A stretch of 64,000 bases of DNA from Flavobacterium sp. WV_118_3 (GCF_039778605.1 NZ_CP156060.1:1674001-1738000); one strand, 5' to 3'. Shown: positions 53,095-61,914, counted from the stretch's first letter. Made by a program: numbers and translations. The notes: generated by a model from the sequence alone, not told the origin.

Positions 53095-54060
53095 ATGAGA
53101 ACATTAGGAAATTCTTCTCTCGAAGTGTCCCCTATCACCTTGGGTGCTTTTGCAATTGGTGGTACGATGTGGGGCGGAAATGAAAAAAAAGACTCCATTG
53201 CAGCCATACAAGCTTCAATTGACAATGGTGTGACCAGTATCGACACCGCTCCGTTTTATGGTTTTGGTCTGAGTGAATCCCTGATTGGGGAAGCCATCAA
53301 AGGTCGGGATCGCAGTACAATTCAGATATTGACAAAATTCGGTCTGGTTTGGGACGGAAGCAATAACGGAAACGGAGATTTTTTCTTTGAAGCCGATGGT
53401 CAATCCATTTATAAATACGCTTCAAAAGCCACTATAATCAAAGAAGTGGAAGAAAGTTTGCAACGTCTGGGAACCGATTATATCGACTTACTGCAATTGC
53501 ACTGGCCGGACAGTACTACGCCGATATCTGAAACCATGGAAGCGATGGAAATACTGATCCAACAAGGAAAGATCAAAGCAGCAGGGGTTTCCAATTATAC
53601 CGTTTCCCAACTGGAAGAAGCACAAAAAAGCGTACCTTTAGCTTCCAATCAAGTAGCCTACAGTATGCTAAACCGTAGTATTGAAACAGATTTGGTTCCC
53701 TACAGTTTAGATAAAAACATTGGCATCATTGCGTATAGCCCGATGGAACGCGGTTTACTAACCGGAAAATACTTTGCTGGTGGAAAATTAGCGGAAAACG
53801 ATCATCGTAACGGTTATTTCAACCAATATGACTTGAAAAAAGTGCAACAATTTTTACAAAATATACAACCTATTGCTGATGCTAAAAATAGTACATTGGC
53901 ACAATTGGTATTACGCTGGACGGTGCAGCAACCGGGAATTACCGCAGTACTTGCCGGTGCGCGAAATGCCGAACAGGCCATTTCAAATGCTCAGGCTCTG
54001 CATTTTGAATTAAACCCCGAAGAACTAACTTTTATTACAAACCAACTTCATACTTTATAA
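53095..54060 (+). CDS. Aldo/keto reductase
   Basis: 321 residues. The catalytic tetrad is complete: D50 (SIDTAPFYG), Y55, K81 (ILTKFG) and H136 (LLQLHWPDS). VSNYTVSQLEEAQ and the C-terminal AVLAGARNAEQAISNAQAL (pyrophosphate site) are also present. It reduces aldehydes or ketones with NADPH. It follows the Old Yellow Enzyme gene by 32 bases, which suggests joint handling of reactive carbonyls. Confidence 0.9.
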   Translation: MRTLGNSSLEVSPITLGAFAIGGTMWGGNEKKDSIAAIQASIDNGVTSIDTAPFYGFGLSESLIGEAIKGRDRSTIQILTKFGLVWDGSNNGNGDFFFEADGQSIYKYASKATIIKEVEESLQRLGTDYIDLLQLHWPDSTTPISETMEAMEILIQQGKIKAAGVSNYTVSQLEEAQKSVPLASNQVAYSMLNRSIETDLVPYSLDKNIGIIAYSPMERGLLTGKYFAGGKLAENDHRNGYFNQYDLKKVQQFLQNIQPIADAKNSTLAQLVLRWTVQQPGITAVLAGARNAEQAISNAQALHFELNPEELTFITNQLHTL

Positions 54061-54063
54061 ATC

Positions 54064-54828
54064 ATGAGAAAATTTTTAACGGTAGCAACCAGTCTGATAT
54101 TGCTTTTCAGCAGTCTAAATATTGTAGCACAAACAAAAAAAACAGGAACGATGAAAAAGAAAATCTTATTTGTGGTAACCAGCCATGATCAAAAAGGTAA
54201 CACCGGACAACCTACCGGGTATTTCCTTAGCGAAGTGTCGCATCCGTGGGAAGTATTACACAACGCCGGCTATGAAATCGACTTTGTTAGCCCAAAAGGT
54301 GGCAAAGCTCCGGTGGATGGATTTGATTTAAAAGATCCGATCAATAAAAAATTCTGGGATGACAAAGTGTACCATGCAAAAGTGGAAAACACAATGAAAC
54401 CTTCAGAAGTTAATCCTAAAGACTATATAGCGATACACTATGCAGGTGGTCACGGTGCAATGTGGGATTTACCCGAAAATAAAGAAATCGCAGCTATTGC
54501 AACCCAAATCTATGAAAATAACGGAATTGTCAGCGCTGTTTGCCACGGACCGGCCGGTTTGGTTAACATCAAACTGAGCAACGGGAACTATTTAATCGAC
54601 GGTAAAAAAGTAAATGGCTTTACCAATGAAGAAGAAATTGCTGTTGGATTGGAAAAAGTAGTACCTTTTATGTTGGAAGATCAATTAAAAGCGCGTGGTG
54701 CAAAATTTGAAAAAACGGGCAACTGGCAATCGCATGTCGTAACCGATCAACGTTTGGTTACCGGCCAGAATCCCGCCTCGGCCGAAGCTGTCGGAAAAAC
54801 GGTTTTAGCCGAATTGAAAAAATTATAA
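54064..54828 (+). CDS. DJ-1/PfpI-superfamily (Hsp31-like) protein with signal peptide
   Basis: 254 residues. N-terminal signal-like segment (MRKFLTVATSLILLFSSLNI, cleavage after AQ), though a Met at 30 (MKKKILFVVTSHD) would give a cytosolic form. Catalytic triad region: E57, and C160-H161 in GIVSAVCHGPAGLV (nucleophile elbow). IHYAGGHGAMWDLPE is the family signature. Members act as glyoxalase III, deglycase-like enzymes or chaperones, fitting a carbonyl-stress operon. It lies 3 bases after the aldo/keto reductase. Confidence 0.88.
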   Translation: MRKFLTVATSLILLFSSLNIVAQTKKTGTMKKKILFVVTSHDQKGNTGQPTGYFLSEVSHPWEVLHNAGYEIDFVSPKGGKAPVDGFDLKDPINKKFWDDKVYHAKVENTMKPSEVNPKDYIAIHYAGGHGAMWDLPENKEIAAIATQIYENNGIVSAVCHGPAGLVNIKLSNGNYLIDGKKVNGFTNEEEIAVGLEKVVPFMLEDQLKARGAKFEKTGNWQSHVVTDQRLVTGQNPASAEAVGKTVLAELKKL

Positions 54829-54848
54829 TCGGATTACCCTATGTTAAG

Positions 54849-54880
54849 CCTGACAGGTTTGTGAAACCTGTCAGGTTTTT
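54849..54880 (+). terminator. Terminator of the MFS/redox operon
   Basis: CCTGACAGGTTT (54849-54860) pairs perfectly with AAACCTGTCAGG (54864-54875) around GTG, followed by five T. The stem is the same palindrome as at 36742-36774. Confidence 0.88.
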
Positions 54881-54908
54881 GTGCTTCAAAAAATCCTTTC
54901 CTTTTTAA

Positions 54909-54916
54909 TACATTTG
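54909..54916 (+). promoter_or_regulatory. Putative -7 box (TACATTTG) of the HipA_2/DUF3037 pair
   Basis: TACATTTG fits TAnnTTTG and lies 25 bases before the ATG at 54941. The -33 element is not clear. Confidence 0.45.
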
Positions 54917-54940
54917 TGACAGTATACTAAACAAAGTTTT

Positions 54941-55735
54941 ATGAGTGATACGCTCCATTTACGTACGGTTCAGGTGACCCGCTATATAACCCCTTTACGG
55001 GAAGGCGGTTCGCTTCCTGCCCTTGCTGAGGCCGACGATGATTTTAAATATGTACTAAAATTCAAAGGCGCTGGTCACGGCAGTAAAGCCTTAATAGCAG
55101 AACTTCTAGGTGGTGAAATCGCACGCGCTTTAGGGCTTCGGGTTCCGGAAATCGTTTTCGCTAATCTTGATGAAGCTTTTGGCCGCACCGAAGCCGACGA
55201 AGAAATACAGGATCTCTTACAAGGGAGTCAGGGATTAAATCTGGCGCTACACTTCCTGTCGGGTGCCATTACATTTGACCCCGTTGTCACCGATGTTGAC
55301 CCACTTTTAGCCTCACAAATTGTCTGGTTGGACGCCTTTATAACCAATGTAGACCGGACTTTTCGAAATACCAACATGCTGATTTGGCATAAAGAGTTGT
55401 GGTTGATTGATCACGGAGCTTCTTTTTATTTCCATCATTCCTGGAACAATTGGGAGAATCATGCTAAAAGCCCTTTTGCATTGATCAAAGATCATGTTCT
55501 ATTACCCAAAGCAACAGAACTGGAACAGGTTGATAAAGTCTTTAAAGAAATTTTAACAGAGGAAAAGATCCGTAAAATCGTAAATACAATCCCGGATGAA
55601 TGGTTATTATGGGACGATAATCGTGATACTCCGGAAGATCTGAAAGAAGTTTATATACAGTTTTTACTGATCCGAAAAAATAATTCTGAAATTTTTATAA
55701 AAGAAGCGCAAAATGCAAGACAAACACTTATATGA
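54941..55735 (+). CDS. HipA-like kinase (HipA_2 type)
   Basis: 264 residues, about half the size of classical HipA. The kinase core shows KYVLKFKGAGHGSKALIAEL (K40/K42 region), the catalytic-loop-like LDAFITNVDRTFRNTNML with D138 and N143, and the metal-binding I-D157-H-G. It resembles the HipA_2 family, which occurs next to DUF3037 genes. No HipB-like antitoxin is present. It overlaps the DUF3037 gene by 23 bases. Target and biological role are unknown. Confidence 0.8.
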   Translation: MSDTLHLRTVQVTRYITPLREGGSLPALAEADDDFKYVLKFKGAGHGSKALIAELLGGEIARALGLRVPEIVFANLDEAFGRTEADEEIQDLLQGSQGLNLALHFLSGAITFDPVVTDVDPLLASQIVWLDAFITNVDRTFRNTNMLIWHKELWLIDHGASFYFHHSWNNWENHAKSPFALIKDHVLLPKATELEQVDKVFKEILTEEKIRKIVNTIPDEWLLWDDNRDTPEDLKEVYIQFLLIRKNNSEIFIKEAQNARQTLI

Positions 55736-56096
55736 ATATGCAGTGATCCGCGTTTTGCCTAAGGTTGAGCGGGAAGAATTTTTGAATGTTGGTATTATTC
55801 TTTTTTCTAAAAGTGCCCAATACATTGATGTTCGTTTTTCTATTAACGAACACAAACTTCTTATGCTTTCAGACGAACTGGATATTGAACAGTTACAGCA
55901 AAATCTGGAATCGTTTCAAAAAATTGCACTGGGCGACAAAAATGGCGGCCCAATTGCTCAACTTGATATTCCTTCCCGTTTTCGATGGCTCACCGCTGTA
56001 AGGAGTTCTGTAATACAAACATCCCGTCCCCATCCCGGTTTTTGTGCTAACCTGGATGGTACTATTGAACGACTTTTTACCGAACTGGTTTTATAA
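55713..56096 (+). CDS. DUF3037 family protein
   Basis: 127 residues. YEYAVIRVLPKVEREEFLNV (with GIILFS) at the start and TSRPHPGFCANLDGTIERLF at the end match DUF3037. The family has no assigned activity but is recurrently coupled to HipA_2 kinases, and the 23-base overlap here indicates tight coupling. It may be the kinase's substrate or regulator, which is inference. Confidence 0.82.
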   Translation: MQDKHLYEYAVIRVLPKVEREEFLNVGIILFSKSAQYIDVRFSINEHKLLMLSDELDIEQLQQNLESFQKIALGDKNGGPIAQLDIPSRFRWLTAVRSSVIQTSRPHPGFCANLDGTIERLFTELVL

Positions 56097-56098
56097 CA

Positions 56099-56428
56099 TT
56101 AATGAGACACACTATTGGAGTACAGATTAATAATCAGTACTCCAATAATTATAAAAAGAATCCCGATTATAGCCGGAAAATCTAGTGACTCATTATAAAC
56201 CAAGTAACCAATCCCTGAGATCAAAACTATTCCTAAACCCGACCAAATAGCATAAGCAATACCTATTGGCAATGATTTAAGTGTTAATGACAAAAAATAA
56301 AAGGCCACTGCATACCCCAAAACGGCCACTACACTGGGCCGCAGTCGGGTAAACTGTTCCGACGATTTTAAAGCACTGGTCGCTATCACCTCAAAAAAAA
56401 TAGCCATTATTAAAAACAGGTATTTCAT
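56099..56428 (-). CDS. Small multidrug resistance (SMR/EmrE-type) transporter
   Basis: 109 residues, four transmembrane helices, the exact SMR size. E13 in MAIFFEVIATSALK is the proton/substrate-binding Glu; LKSLPIGIAYAIWSGLGIVL is the signature of helices 2-3. It exports cationic compounds (quaternary ammonium or guanidinium type). Convergent with DUF3037, with stops only 2 bases apart. Confidence 0.92.
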   Translation of the reverse strand: MKYLFLIMAIFFEVIATSALKSSEQFTRLRPSVVAVLGYAVAFYFLSLTLKSLPIGIAYAIWSGLGIVLISGIGYLVYNESLDFPAIIGILFIIIGVLIINLYSNSVSH

Positions 56429-56624
56429 TTTCCTTTTTTATGCCCTAAAGATACATTTTTAGTTTGCTACATATTTATATTTATGGTAGTTGACTTTATC
56501 CTTATAGTAAAACCGTCATAATATTACTCAAAAACACTCAAAATTACTATTATAAAAAACTGAGTATCTATGCGTGTGTAGAAATACTGCAAAAGTTGTT
56601 ACAATTCCCTTACTTTGTTTGTGT

Positions 56625-56789
56625 AATACACTTACTGTTTAGTTTTACGATGTTTTTGGTTTTGTAGTATTTTTTCAGCATCAGGTAAGTCCTTGATTTC
56701 AATTAATTTATTTCAGTATTTTTTTTAAGGACTAAACTAAAGTGTATTATGTGGGTTTGTAAGACAGTTAGTTAAACTGACTGTCTTTT
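56625..56789 (+). ncRNA. Candidate structured small RNA with its own terminator
   Basis: In the 756-base gap 56429-57184 a closing stem AATACACTT (56625-56633) / AAGTGTATT (56740-56748) encloses a second stem GTTTAGT (56637-56643) / ACTAAAC (56731-56737), and a third, TCCTT (56690-56694) / AAGGA (56727-56731), stacks on it. Right after comes a strong hairpin AAGACAGT.../...ACTGTCTT (56761-56787) with TTTT, typical of a terminator. TTACTTTG at 56610-56617, one base off the -7 consensus, lies just upstream. No gene reads into it. Long-range pairing resembles 6S-like RNAs but I cannot assign a family. Confidence 0.45.
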
Positions 56790-56830
56790 CAAACCGCTTT
56801 TAGGACTTTTTTCTATTTTAATACTTTTAT

Positions 56831-56897
56831 AAACCGAGCAGTTTTCAAACTTCAATTCCAGTTCGTATTTATAAGCCTAATTTAAACTGTTCGGTTT
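56831..56897. repeat. Long inverted repeat (14-bp arms, about 39-base loop)
   Basis: AAACCGAGCAGTTT (56831-56844) pairs with AAACTGTTCGGTTT (56884-56897), 13 Watson-Crick pairs plus one G-T. A partial AAACCGCTTTT also occurs at 56791. The region is AT-rich. It may be a terminator-like fold, a protein-binding dyad or the remnant of a small mobile element. The remaining part of the gap to 57184 shows no convincing gene. Confidence 0.5.
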
Positions 56898-57184
56898 TAA
56901 AAAATGAAACTAAGTTCAAAGTTTCACAGTCAATACATTAGCGCTAACTATCATGACAGTTTTTATAATTTTATTACATCATTGTTAAAATTCAAGGACA
57001 TAGTCTCAATTCATACCTTTTTAAAAACAAAAAACATCACAAAACATTATTTTTATAACCTTTTTTTATATTTTAAATCAAATAATGTAAAGTAAACAGA
57101 TAAAATTCACTCCTTTTTAGTAAACATTCGTATCTTTACCAAGCCCCATTTCTTTTTAAAATCTGTCTAAATAATTTTTTAATT

Positions 57185-57637
57185 ATGCCAATTTTAATAA
57201 GAACAACATCAAACAACAAGGACTTTAAGGATCTTGTTGCTTTACTGAATCATGAATTAAAAATTAAGGATGGACAAGAACATTCTTTTTTTGAACAATT
57301 TAATAAAATAGATAAAATTAAGCACGTTGTTTTAGCATACAAAGAGGACAAAGCTGTTGGTTGTGGTGCTTTAAGACAATATTCTGACGACATAACTGAA
57401 ATCAAAAGAATGTATGTCCATCCCAGTTTCCGTGGCCGTGGAATTGCCGGTGAAATACTAAAAGAACTGGAACGATGGGCTACTGAATTGTTTTTTTCAG
57501 AATGTATTCTGGAAACCGGAAAAGAACATTTAGAAGCTGTCCGTCTATATGAAAAATCGGGCTATCATTTAATACCTAATTTTGGACAATATGAAGGTAT
57601 TACCAATAGCCTGTGCATGAGAAAGATTATCTTATAG
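57185..57637 (+). CDS. GNAT-family N-acetyltransferase
   Basis: 150 residues. The acetyl-CoA site is in MYVHPSFRGRGIAGEILKEL (R/QxxGxG/A type), with ILETGKEHLEAVRLYEKSGY as the later GNAT block and AVGCGALRQY in front. Substrate unknown. It is preceded by TATCTTTA (57131-57138), a near-match to the -7 box, and followed by a bidirectional terminator. Confidence 0.9.
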   Translation: MPILIRTTSNNKDFKDLVALLNHELKIKDGQEHSFFEQFNKIDKIKHVVLAYKEDKAVGCGALRQYSDDITEIKRMYVHPSFRGRGIAGEILKELERWATELFFSECILETGKEHLEAVRLYEKSGYHLIPNFGQYEGITNSLCMRKIIL

Positions 57638-57665
57638 GCATTTTATAAATTGTCTGTTTTTACCA

Positions 57666-57695
57666 TAAAAAAAAGAAGTTTAAAACTTCTTTTTT
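57666..57695. terminator. Bidirectional terminator
   Basis: AAAAAAAAGAAGTTT pairs with AACTTCTTTTTT, with A- and T-runs on either side, between the convergent GNAT gene and the gene at 57710. Confidence 0.8.
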
Positions 57696-57709
57696 AACTA
57701 TTCTACGTC

Positions 57710-58009
57710 TTAAATTGTCATATGAATCCGGTGTATCGGGATTACTACGCCTTGCTTTAAAATGATACGTTCATCTGTAACTCCCCATATAGTGGTCTCT
57801 ACTACTTTTTTAGAGACATTGTCTTCAAAATAAATTTTGATTTTTCCATGTTCCAGATTACCCAGTGCCAAAGCACGATTCAGATCTTCTATTCTTCTTT
57901 TAATCGCCAATACATCTTCCTCTAAAACATCCTTTTCAGGAAAATTCAGTGTTTCTATTTCTTCTTTGCTAACTATTTCAAAAATTGCATCCATAAGTTC
58001 TTTTTTCAT
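57710..58009 (-). CDS. Conserved hypothetical protein
   Basis: 99 residues. An N-terminal helical half (DVLEEDVLAIKRRIEDLNRA) is followed by a beta-rich half (KIKIYFEDNVSKKVVETTIW; RIILKQGVVIPIHRIHMT). The second half looks like a small beta-barrel. No family recognised, no signal peptide. Monocistronic between terminators. Confidence 0.75.
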   Translation of the reverse strand: MKKELMDAIFEIVSKEEIETLNFPEKDVLEEDVLAIKRRIEDLNRALALGNLEHGKIKIYFEDNVSKKVVETTIWGVTDERIILKQGVVIPIHRIHMTI

Positions 58010-58080
58010 TTAATTAAATACTCACATCTATTAACTAAATTAAAAAAAAATACCTTAAAGATTTCATAAAAAAGTATTAA

Positions 58081-58106
58081 AAAAGCCACAATTTCTTGTG
58101 ACTTTT
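58081..58106 (-). terminator. Terminator of the Lys/Ala-rich repeat protein gene
   Basis: AAAAGCCACAA (58081-58091) pairs with TTGTGACTTTT (58096-58106), with one mismatch; T-run on the minus strand. Confidence 0.7.
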
Positions 58107-58125
58107 TATATATTCCTGATTTATA

Positions 58126-58572
58126 TTATTTTATATATGTTTTATTTCCATTGTCATTGATATAATACTTCCCCCCCCTTGGTCCGGTATATACTTTTTT
58201 TCCGTTATAAGTACCCGTTACCTTGTCTTCCGACGCTACTTTTGTTGTTTTGGCCGCAGTAACTTTTTTTGCTTCTGCCGCAGTCGTCTTTTTAGCATCA
58301 GCTTTTACATCAGCAGTTGCTTTGGTCGTTTTTTCTTTTACTGCTTTAGTATCATCCTTAACAGCCTTTTTAGTATCGGCAGTTGCTTTGGCCGCTTTTT
58401 CTTTTACGGCCTTCGTATCGTCTTTGACGGCTGTTTTAGCCTCGTCTGTTTTCTTTTTGGTTTTAGCCGTTTCGGTATCGGCTTTTTTAGCTGCTTTTTT
58501 TACAGCTGCTTCCTGAGCAAAAACAGTTAATGAAAAGACCATTAACAAACTAAAATAAATTGCTTTTTTCAT
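58126..58572 (-). CDS. Secreted Lys/Ala-rich repeat protein with PBCV basic adaptor domain
   Basis: 148 residues. Signal peptide MKKAIYFSLLMVFSLTVFAQ, then about 100 residues of low-complexity Lys/Ala/Thr repeats (KAVKDDTKAVKEK occurs twice) like histone H1 tails. The C-terminus (TGTYNGKKVYTGPRGGKYYI plus NDNGNKTYIK) matches the PBCV-specific basic adaptor domain, common at the end of Bacteroidota secreted or nuclease proteins. A nucleic-acid or surface-polymer binding role is possible but unproven. Confidence 0.75.
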   Translation of the reverse strand: MKKAIYFSLLMVFSLTVFAQEAAVKKAAKKADTETAKTKKKTDEAKTAVKDDTKAVKEKAAKATADTKKAVKDDTKAVKEKTTKATADVKADAKKTTAAEAKKVTAAKTTKVASEDKVTGTYNGKKVYTGPRGGKYYINDNGNKTYIK

Positions 58573-58696
58573 ATTTATAATTTTAGATTATTATTCTTTT
58601 TTACTTAAAAAAAGTAACTATTAATTATAAAATTACAAACAAAAACACATTTAATTAACAGCTTACATCGTTTTTTTTATTAGAATTTTATTAAAA

Positions 58697-58720
58697 AAGC
58701 CACATCCATTGATGTGGCTT
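58697..58720 (-). terminator. Terminator of the E1 alpha/beta gene
   Basis: AAGCCACATC (58697-58706) pairs with GATGTGGCTT (58711-58720), with TTTTTT following on the minus strand. It lies 26 bases past the stop at 58747. Confidence 0.85.
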
Positions 58721-58746
58721 CTTTTATGCTATCGAAAACCAGAATA

Positions 58747-60723
58747 TTAGTATGCTAATAATTCCAATAAATCGTTTTCAAATCGTTGTTTTGGCAGGTA
58801 TTGATCTTCCAGTGCTTTTACAAATGGAATTGCACTCTCCAAACTTCCTACCCGTTTAACAGGTCCATCCAGATATTCAAAACAATTCTCCATGATCATC
58901 GATGATATATCGCTGGCAACACCTCCAAAAAGTGTATCTTCCTGTAGTATAATCACTTTACCAGTCTTTTTAACCGATGCATAAATTGTTTCCATGTCCA
59001 ATGGTTGCAACGTACGTAAATCGATTAAATCAGCTTTAATTTCAGGATGTTTCGCCAAAGTATCCAAAGCCCAGTGTACACCGGCTCCAAATGAAATTAC
59101 CGTCACATCGTCACCTTCTTTGATCATGGCTGCCTTTCCAAAAGGAATCGTATAATAGTCTTTTGGCACATCCTGATAAACACTACGATACAATTGTTTG
59201 TGCTCGAAATACATTACCGGATTCGGATCGTTGATTGCTGTATTTAAAAGTCCTTTGGCATCGTATGGAAAAGCCGGATATACCACTTTTAATCCCGGTG
59301 TTTTAGTAAACCAGGCTTCGTTCGTTTGCGAATGGAAAGGTCCAGCCTGAGTTCCACCGCCGCAAGGCATACGCACTACTACATCGGCATTTTCCTGCCA
59401 TCTGTAGTGTACTTTTGCCAGATAGTTCACAATCGGGTTAAATCCTGTAGAAACGAAATCTGCAAATTGCATTTCTACAATGGCTTTATGTCCGTTAATC
59501 GACAATCCCATTCCTGCTGAAACGACAGCACTTTCACAAATTGGCGTATTGCGGACACGCTCTTTTCCGAATTGTGCTACAAAACCATCTGTAATTTTAA
59601 AGGCTCCTCCGTATTCAGCAATATCCTGTCCCATGATCACCAGGTTCTCATGACGTTCCATCGATTGTTTTAGTCCTTGTGAGATCGCATCTACCAAACG
59701 AATGTTTTCTACTTCTTCGCTGTGATCAAATGTTTCATGTGTATAAGGTCGGTAAACATCGTTTAGCTCTTCTTCCAGACTTGCCTCAATTTCTGGTTCT
59801 GCCTGAACTTTCGCCCAATGTTCATCAATTTCTTTTTTAATTTCGGCACGATATGCCTCATCCATATCCGGTGTCAAAATTCCTGCTTCCGAAAGGTATT
59901 TGCGGAAATTATCTACCGGATCTTTAATTGCCCACATATCCATTAACTCCTGTGGTACATATTTGGTTCCACTGGCTTCTTCATGCCCTCGCATACGGAA
60001 GGTTTTGAATTCCAATAGTACCGGACGCGGGTTTTCGCGCATGGAAGCAACTAATTCGTCAATCTTAGTATACACTTCCAGAATATTGTTTCCGTCGATA
60101 ATGTGACTCTCCATTCCGTAACCAATTCCTTTATCAGCCAGGTTTTCACATCTATATTGTTCATTTGTTGGTGTCGACAATCCGTAACCGTTGTTTTCGA
60201 TCACAAACAGTACCGGTAAATCCCAAACTGAGGCAATATTTAATGCTTCGTGGAAATCACCTTCGGAAGTAGCACCTTCACCAGTAAAAACCGCGGTTAC
60301 TTTTCCGTTTTTCTTTAATTTATTAGCTAACGCAATACCATCGGCCACACCTAATTGTGGTCCAAGGTGCGAAATCATTCCGATGATCTTATATTCCTGT
60401 GTTCCGAAGTGGAACGAACGGTCACGTCCTTTAGTAAAACCATTCTCTTTTCCCTGCCATTGTGAAAACAAACGGTATAATGGAATTTCTCTGGTTGTAA
60501 ACACCCCTAAGTTACGGTGCATTGGTAAAATATATTCGTCTTTATCCAGAACGGATGTAATTCCTACTGAAATGGCTTCCTGTCCAATTCCTGAAAACCA
60601 TTTGGAAACTTTTCCCTGACGGATCAGGATCAGCATTTTTTCTTCGATCAGCCTTGGCTTGATTAATTTCTTATATAAATCTAATAGTTTTTCGTCACTT
60701 AGATTTTTCCGATCAAAATTCAT
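58747..60723 (-). CDS. 2-oxo acid dehydrogenase E1 component, fused alpha and beta subunits
   Basis: 658 residues. The alpha part (about 1-330) has the TPP motif [20 protein letters not shown] (147-166) ending in NNGYGLS, and the [14 protein letters not shown] region with the phospho-loop position. The beta part (about 340-658) has [40 protein letters not shown] and YFEHKQLYR. Fused E1 alpha/beta is usual in Bacteroidota. It decarboxylates a 2-oxo acid, probably branched-chain or pyruvate, for lipoyl transfer to an E2 encoded elsewhere. Confidence 0.92.
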   Translation of the reverse strand: MNFDRKNLSDEKLLDLYKKLIKPRLIEEKMLILIRQGKVSKWFSGIGQEAISVGITSVLDKDEYILPMHRNLGVFTTREIPLYRLFSQWQGKENGFTKGRDRSFHFGTQEYKIIGMISHLGPQLGVADGIALANKLKKNGKVTAVFTGEGATSEGDFHEALNIASVWDLPVLFVIENNGYGLSTPTNEQYRCENLADKGIGYGMESHIIDGNNILEVYTKIDELVASMRENPRPVLLEFKTFRMRGHEEASGTKYVPQELMDMWAIKDPVDNFRKYLSEAGILTPDMDEAYRAEIKKEIDEHWAKVQAEPEIEASLEEELNDVYRPYTHETFDHSEEVENIRLVDAISQGLKQSMERHENLVIMGQDIAEYGGAFKITDGFVAQFGKERVRNTPICESAVVSAGMGLSINGHKAIVEMQFADFVSTGFNPIVNYLAKVHYRWQENADVVVRMPCGGGTQAGPFHSQTNEAWFTKTPGLKVVYPAFPYDAKGLLNTAINDPNPVMYFEHKQLYRSVYQDVPKDYYTIPFGKAAMIKEGDDVTVISFGAGVHWALDTLAKHPEIKADLIDLRTLQPLDMETIYASVKKTGKVIILQEDTLFGGVASDISSMIMENCFEYLDGPVKRVGSLESAIPFVKALEDQYLPKQRFENDLLELLAY

Positions 60724-60886
60724 GATGTTGTGCTTTGATTAAACGCTTCCAAAAGTATAAAAAAATAACCGTCGCTAATGGAATTGTTATCAAAATATTT
60801 TCCCAAATTATTAGGTTCGTACGGGTAATTACCCAACCCTACCTCATTGTTGATAACTTTATAAATTTTATCTAAAAATTATTATT

Positions 60887-60894
60887 TACCTTTG
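60887..60894 (+). promoter_or_regulatory. Putative -7 box (TACCTTTG) of the dioxygenase gene
   Basis: TACCTTTG is an exact TAnnTTTG match about 48 bases before the ATG at 60943. It overlaps an upstream in-frame TTG frame, which supports the later start for the gene. Confidence 0.55.
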
Positions 60895-60942
60895 TTTTAT
60901 AATGGTTTCACAACCAAAAAGTTATTAACAAAATTTTTAAAG

Positions 60943-61893
60943 ATGCAAAACATTCCCAGTGTTGACTTGCGTGATTTCCTATCGGACGACCCGGTACGTA
61001 AACAAAAATTTGTAAATGAAATCGGAAAAGCCTACGAAGACATCGGCTTCGTAGCATTAAAAGGTCATTTTTTAGATGACAAATTAGTTGATGAACTTTA
61101 TGGTGAGGTTCGTAATTTTTTTAGCTTGCCACTTGAGGTAAAAGAAAAATACGAAATTCCTGGAATTGGCGGACAGCGTGGTTATGTTTCTTTTGGAAAA
61201 GAACATGCCAAAGGAAAAAAAGAAGGTGACTTAAAAGAGTTCTGGCATTTTGGTCAGTATGTTGAAAACGACCCGAAACTGGAAGCTGAATACCCTAAAA
61301 ATGTGGAAGTTGCCGAACTTCCTAAATTCAACACGGTAGGAAAAGAAGCTTATCAGATGTTGGAAAAAACCGGAGTATACGTTTTAAGAGCATTAGCGTT
61401 ATACCTTGGACTGGATGAGTTTTATTTTGATAACTACATCAAAAACGGAAACAGTATTCTACGTCCGATCCACTATCCTCCTATTACACAGGAGCCAGAA
61501 AATGCCGTTCGTGCTGCAGCACATGGCGATATTAATTTGATCACCTTATTAATGGGTGCGCAAGGTAAAGGATTACAGGTTCAAAATCATAACGGCGAAT
61601 GGATCGATGCCATTGCTGAGGAGGATGAATTAGTGATCAACGTGGGTGACATGCTTTCCCGTCACACCAACAACAAACTAAAATCAACTATTCACCAGGT
61701 GGTAAATCCACCACGTGAATTATGGGGAACTTCCCGTTTTTCGATTCCGTTTTTTATGCACCCGATAAGCGAAATGCCACTTAACTGTCTGGAAAACTGT
61801 ATCGATGCCGAAAATCCAAAACGTTATGACGATATTACCGCTGGTGATTTCCTATACGAACGCTTGGTTGATTTGGGCTTAATTAAAAAATAA
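60943..61893 (+). CDS. Isopenicillin N synthase-like 2-oxoglutarate/Fe(II) dioxygenase
   Basis: 316 residues from ATG at 60943 (MQNIPSVDLRDF); upstream extension would lie over the promoter box. N-terminal DIOX_N region (AYEDIGFVALKGH), then the jelly-roll core with iron ligands H194-x-D196 (AAHGDINLITLL) and H251 (STIHQVVNP), and R265 of R-F-S binding the co-substrate. The reaction is an oxidation by O2 with 2-oxoglutarate; the substrate is unknown. Monocistronic with terminator at 61915. Confidence 0.9.
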   Translation: MQNIPSVDLRDFLSDDPVRKQKFVNEIGKAYEDIGFVALKGHFLDDKLVDELYGEVRNFFSLPLEVKEKYEIPGIGGQRGYVSFGKEHAKGKKEGDLKEFWHFGQYVENDPKLEAEYPKNVEVAELPKFNTVGKEAYQMLEKTGVYVLRALALYLGLDEFYFDNYIKNGNSILRPIHYPPITQEPENAVRAAAHGDINLITLLMGAQGKGLQVQNHNGEWIDAIAEEDELVINVGDMLSRHTNNKLKSTIHQVVNPPRELWGTSRFSIPFFMHPISEMPLNCLENCIDAENPKRYDDITAGDFLYERLVDLGLIKK

Positions 61894-61914
61894 TCCTTAT
61901 TTTTATAAAATCGT

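Noticed and set aside
56904..57095. 63-codon open frame in the large intergenic gap
   Set aside because: Composition follows the local AT bias (Phe, Tyr, Lys, Asn), there is no family resemblance and no start signal. Probably non-coding.
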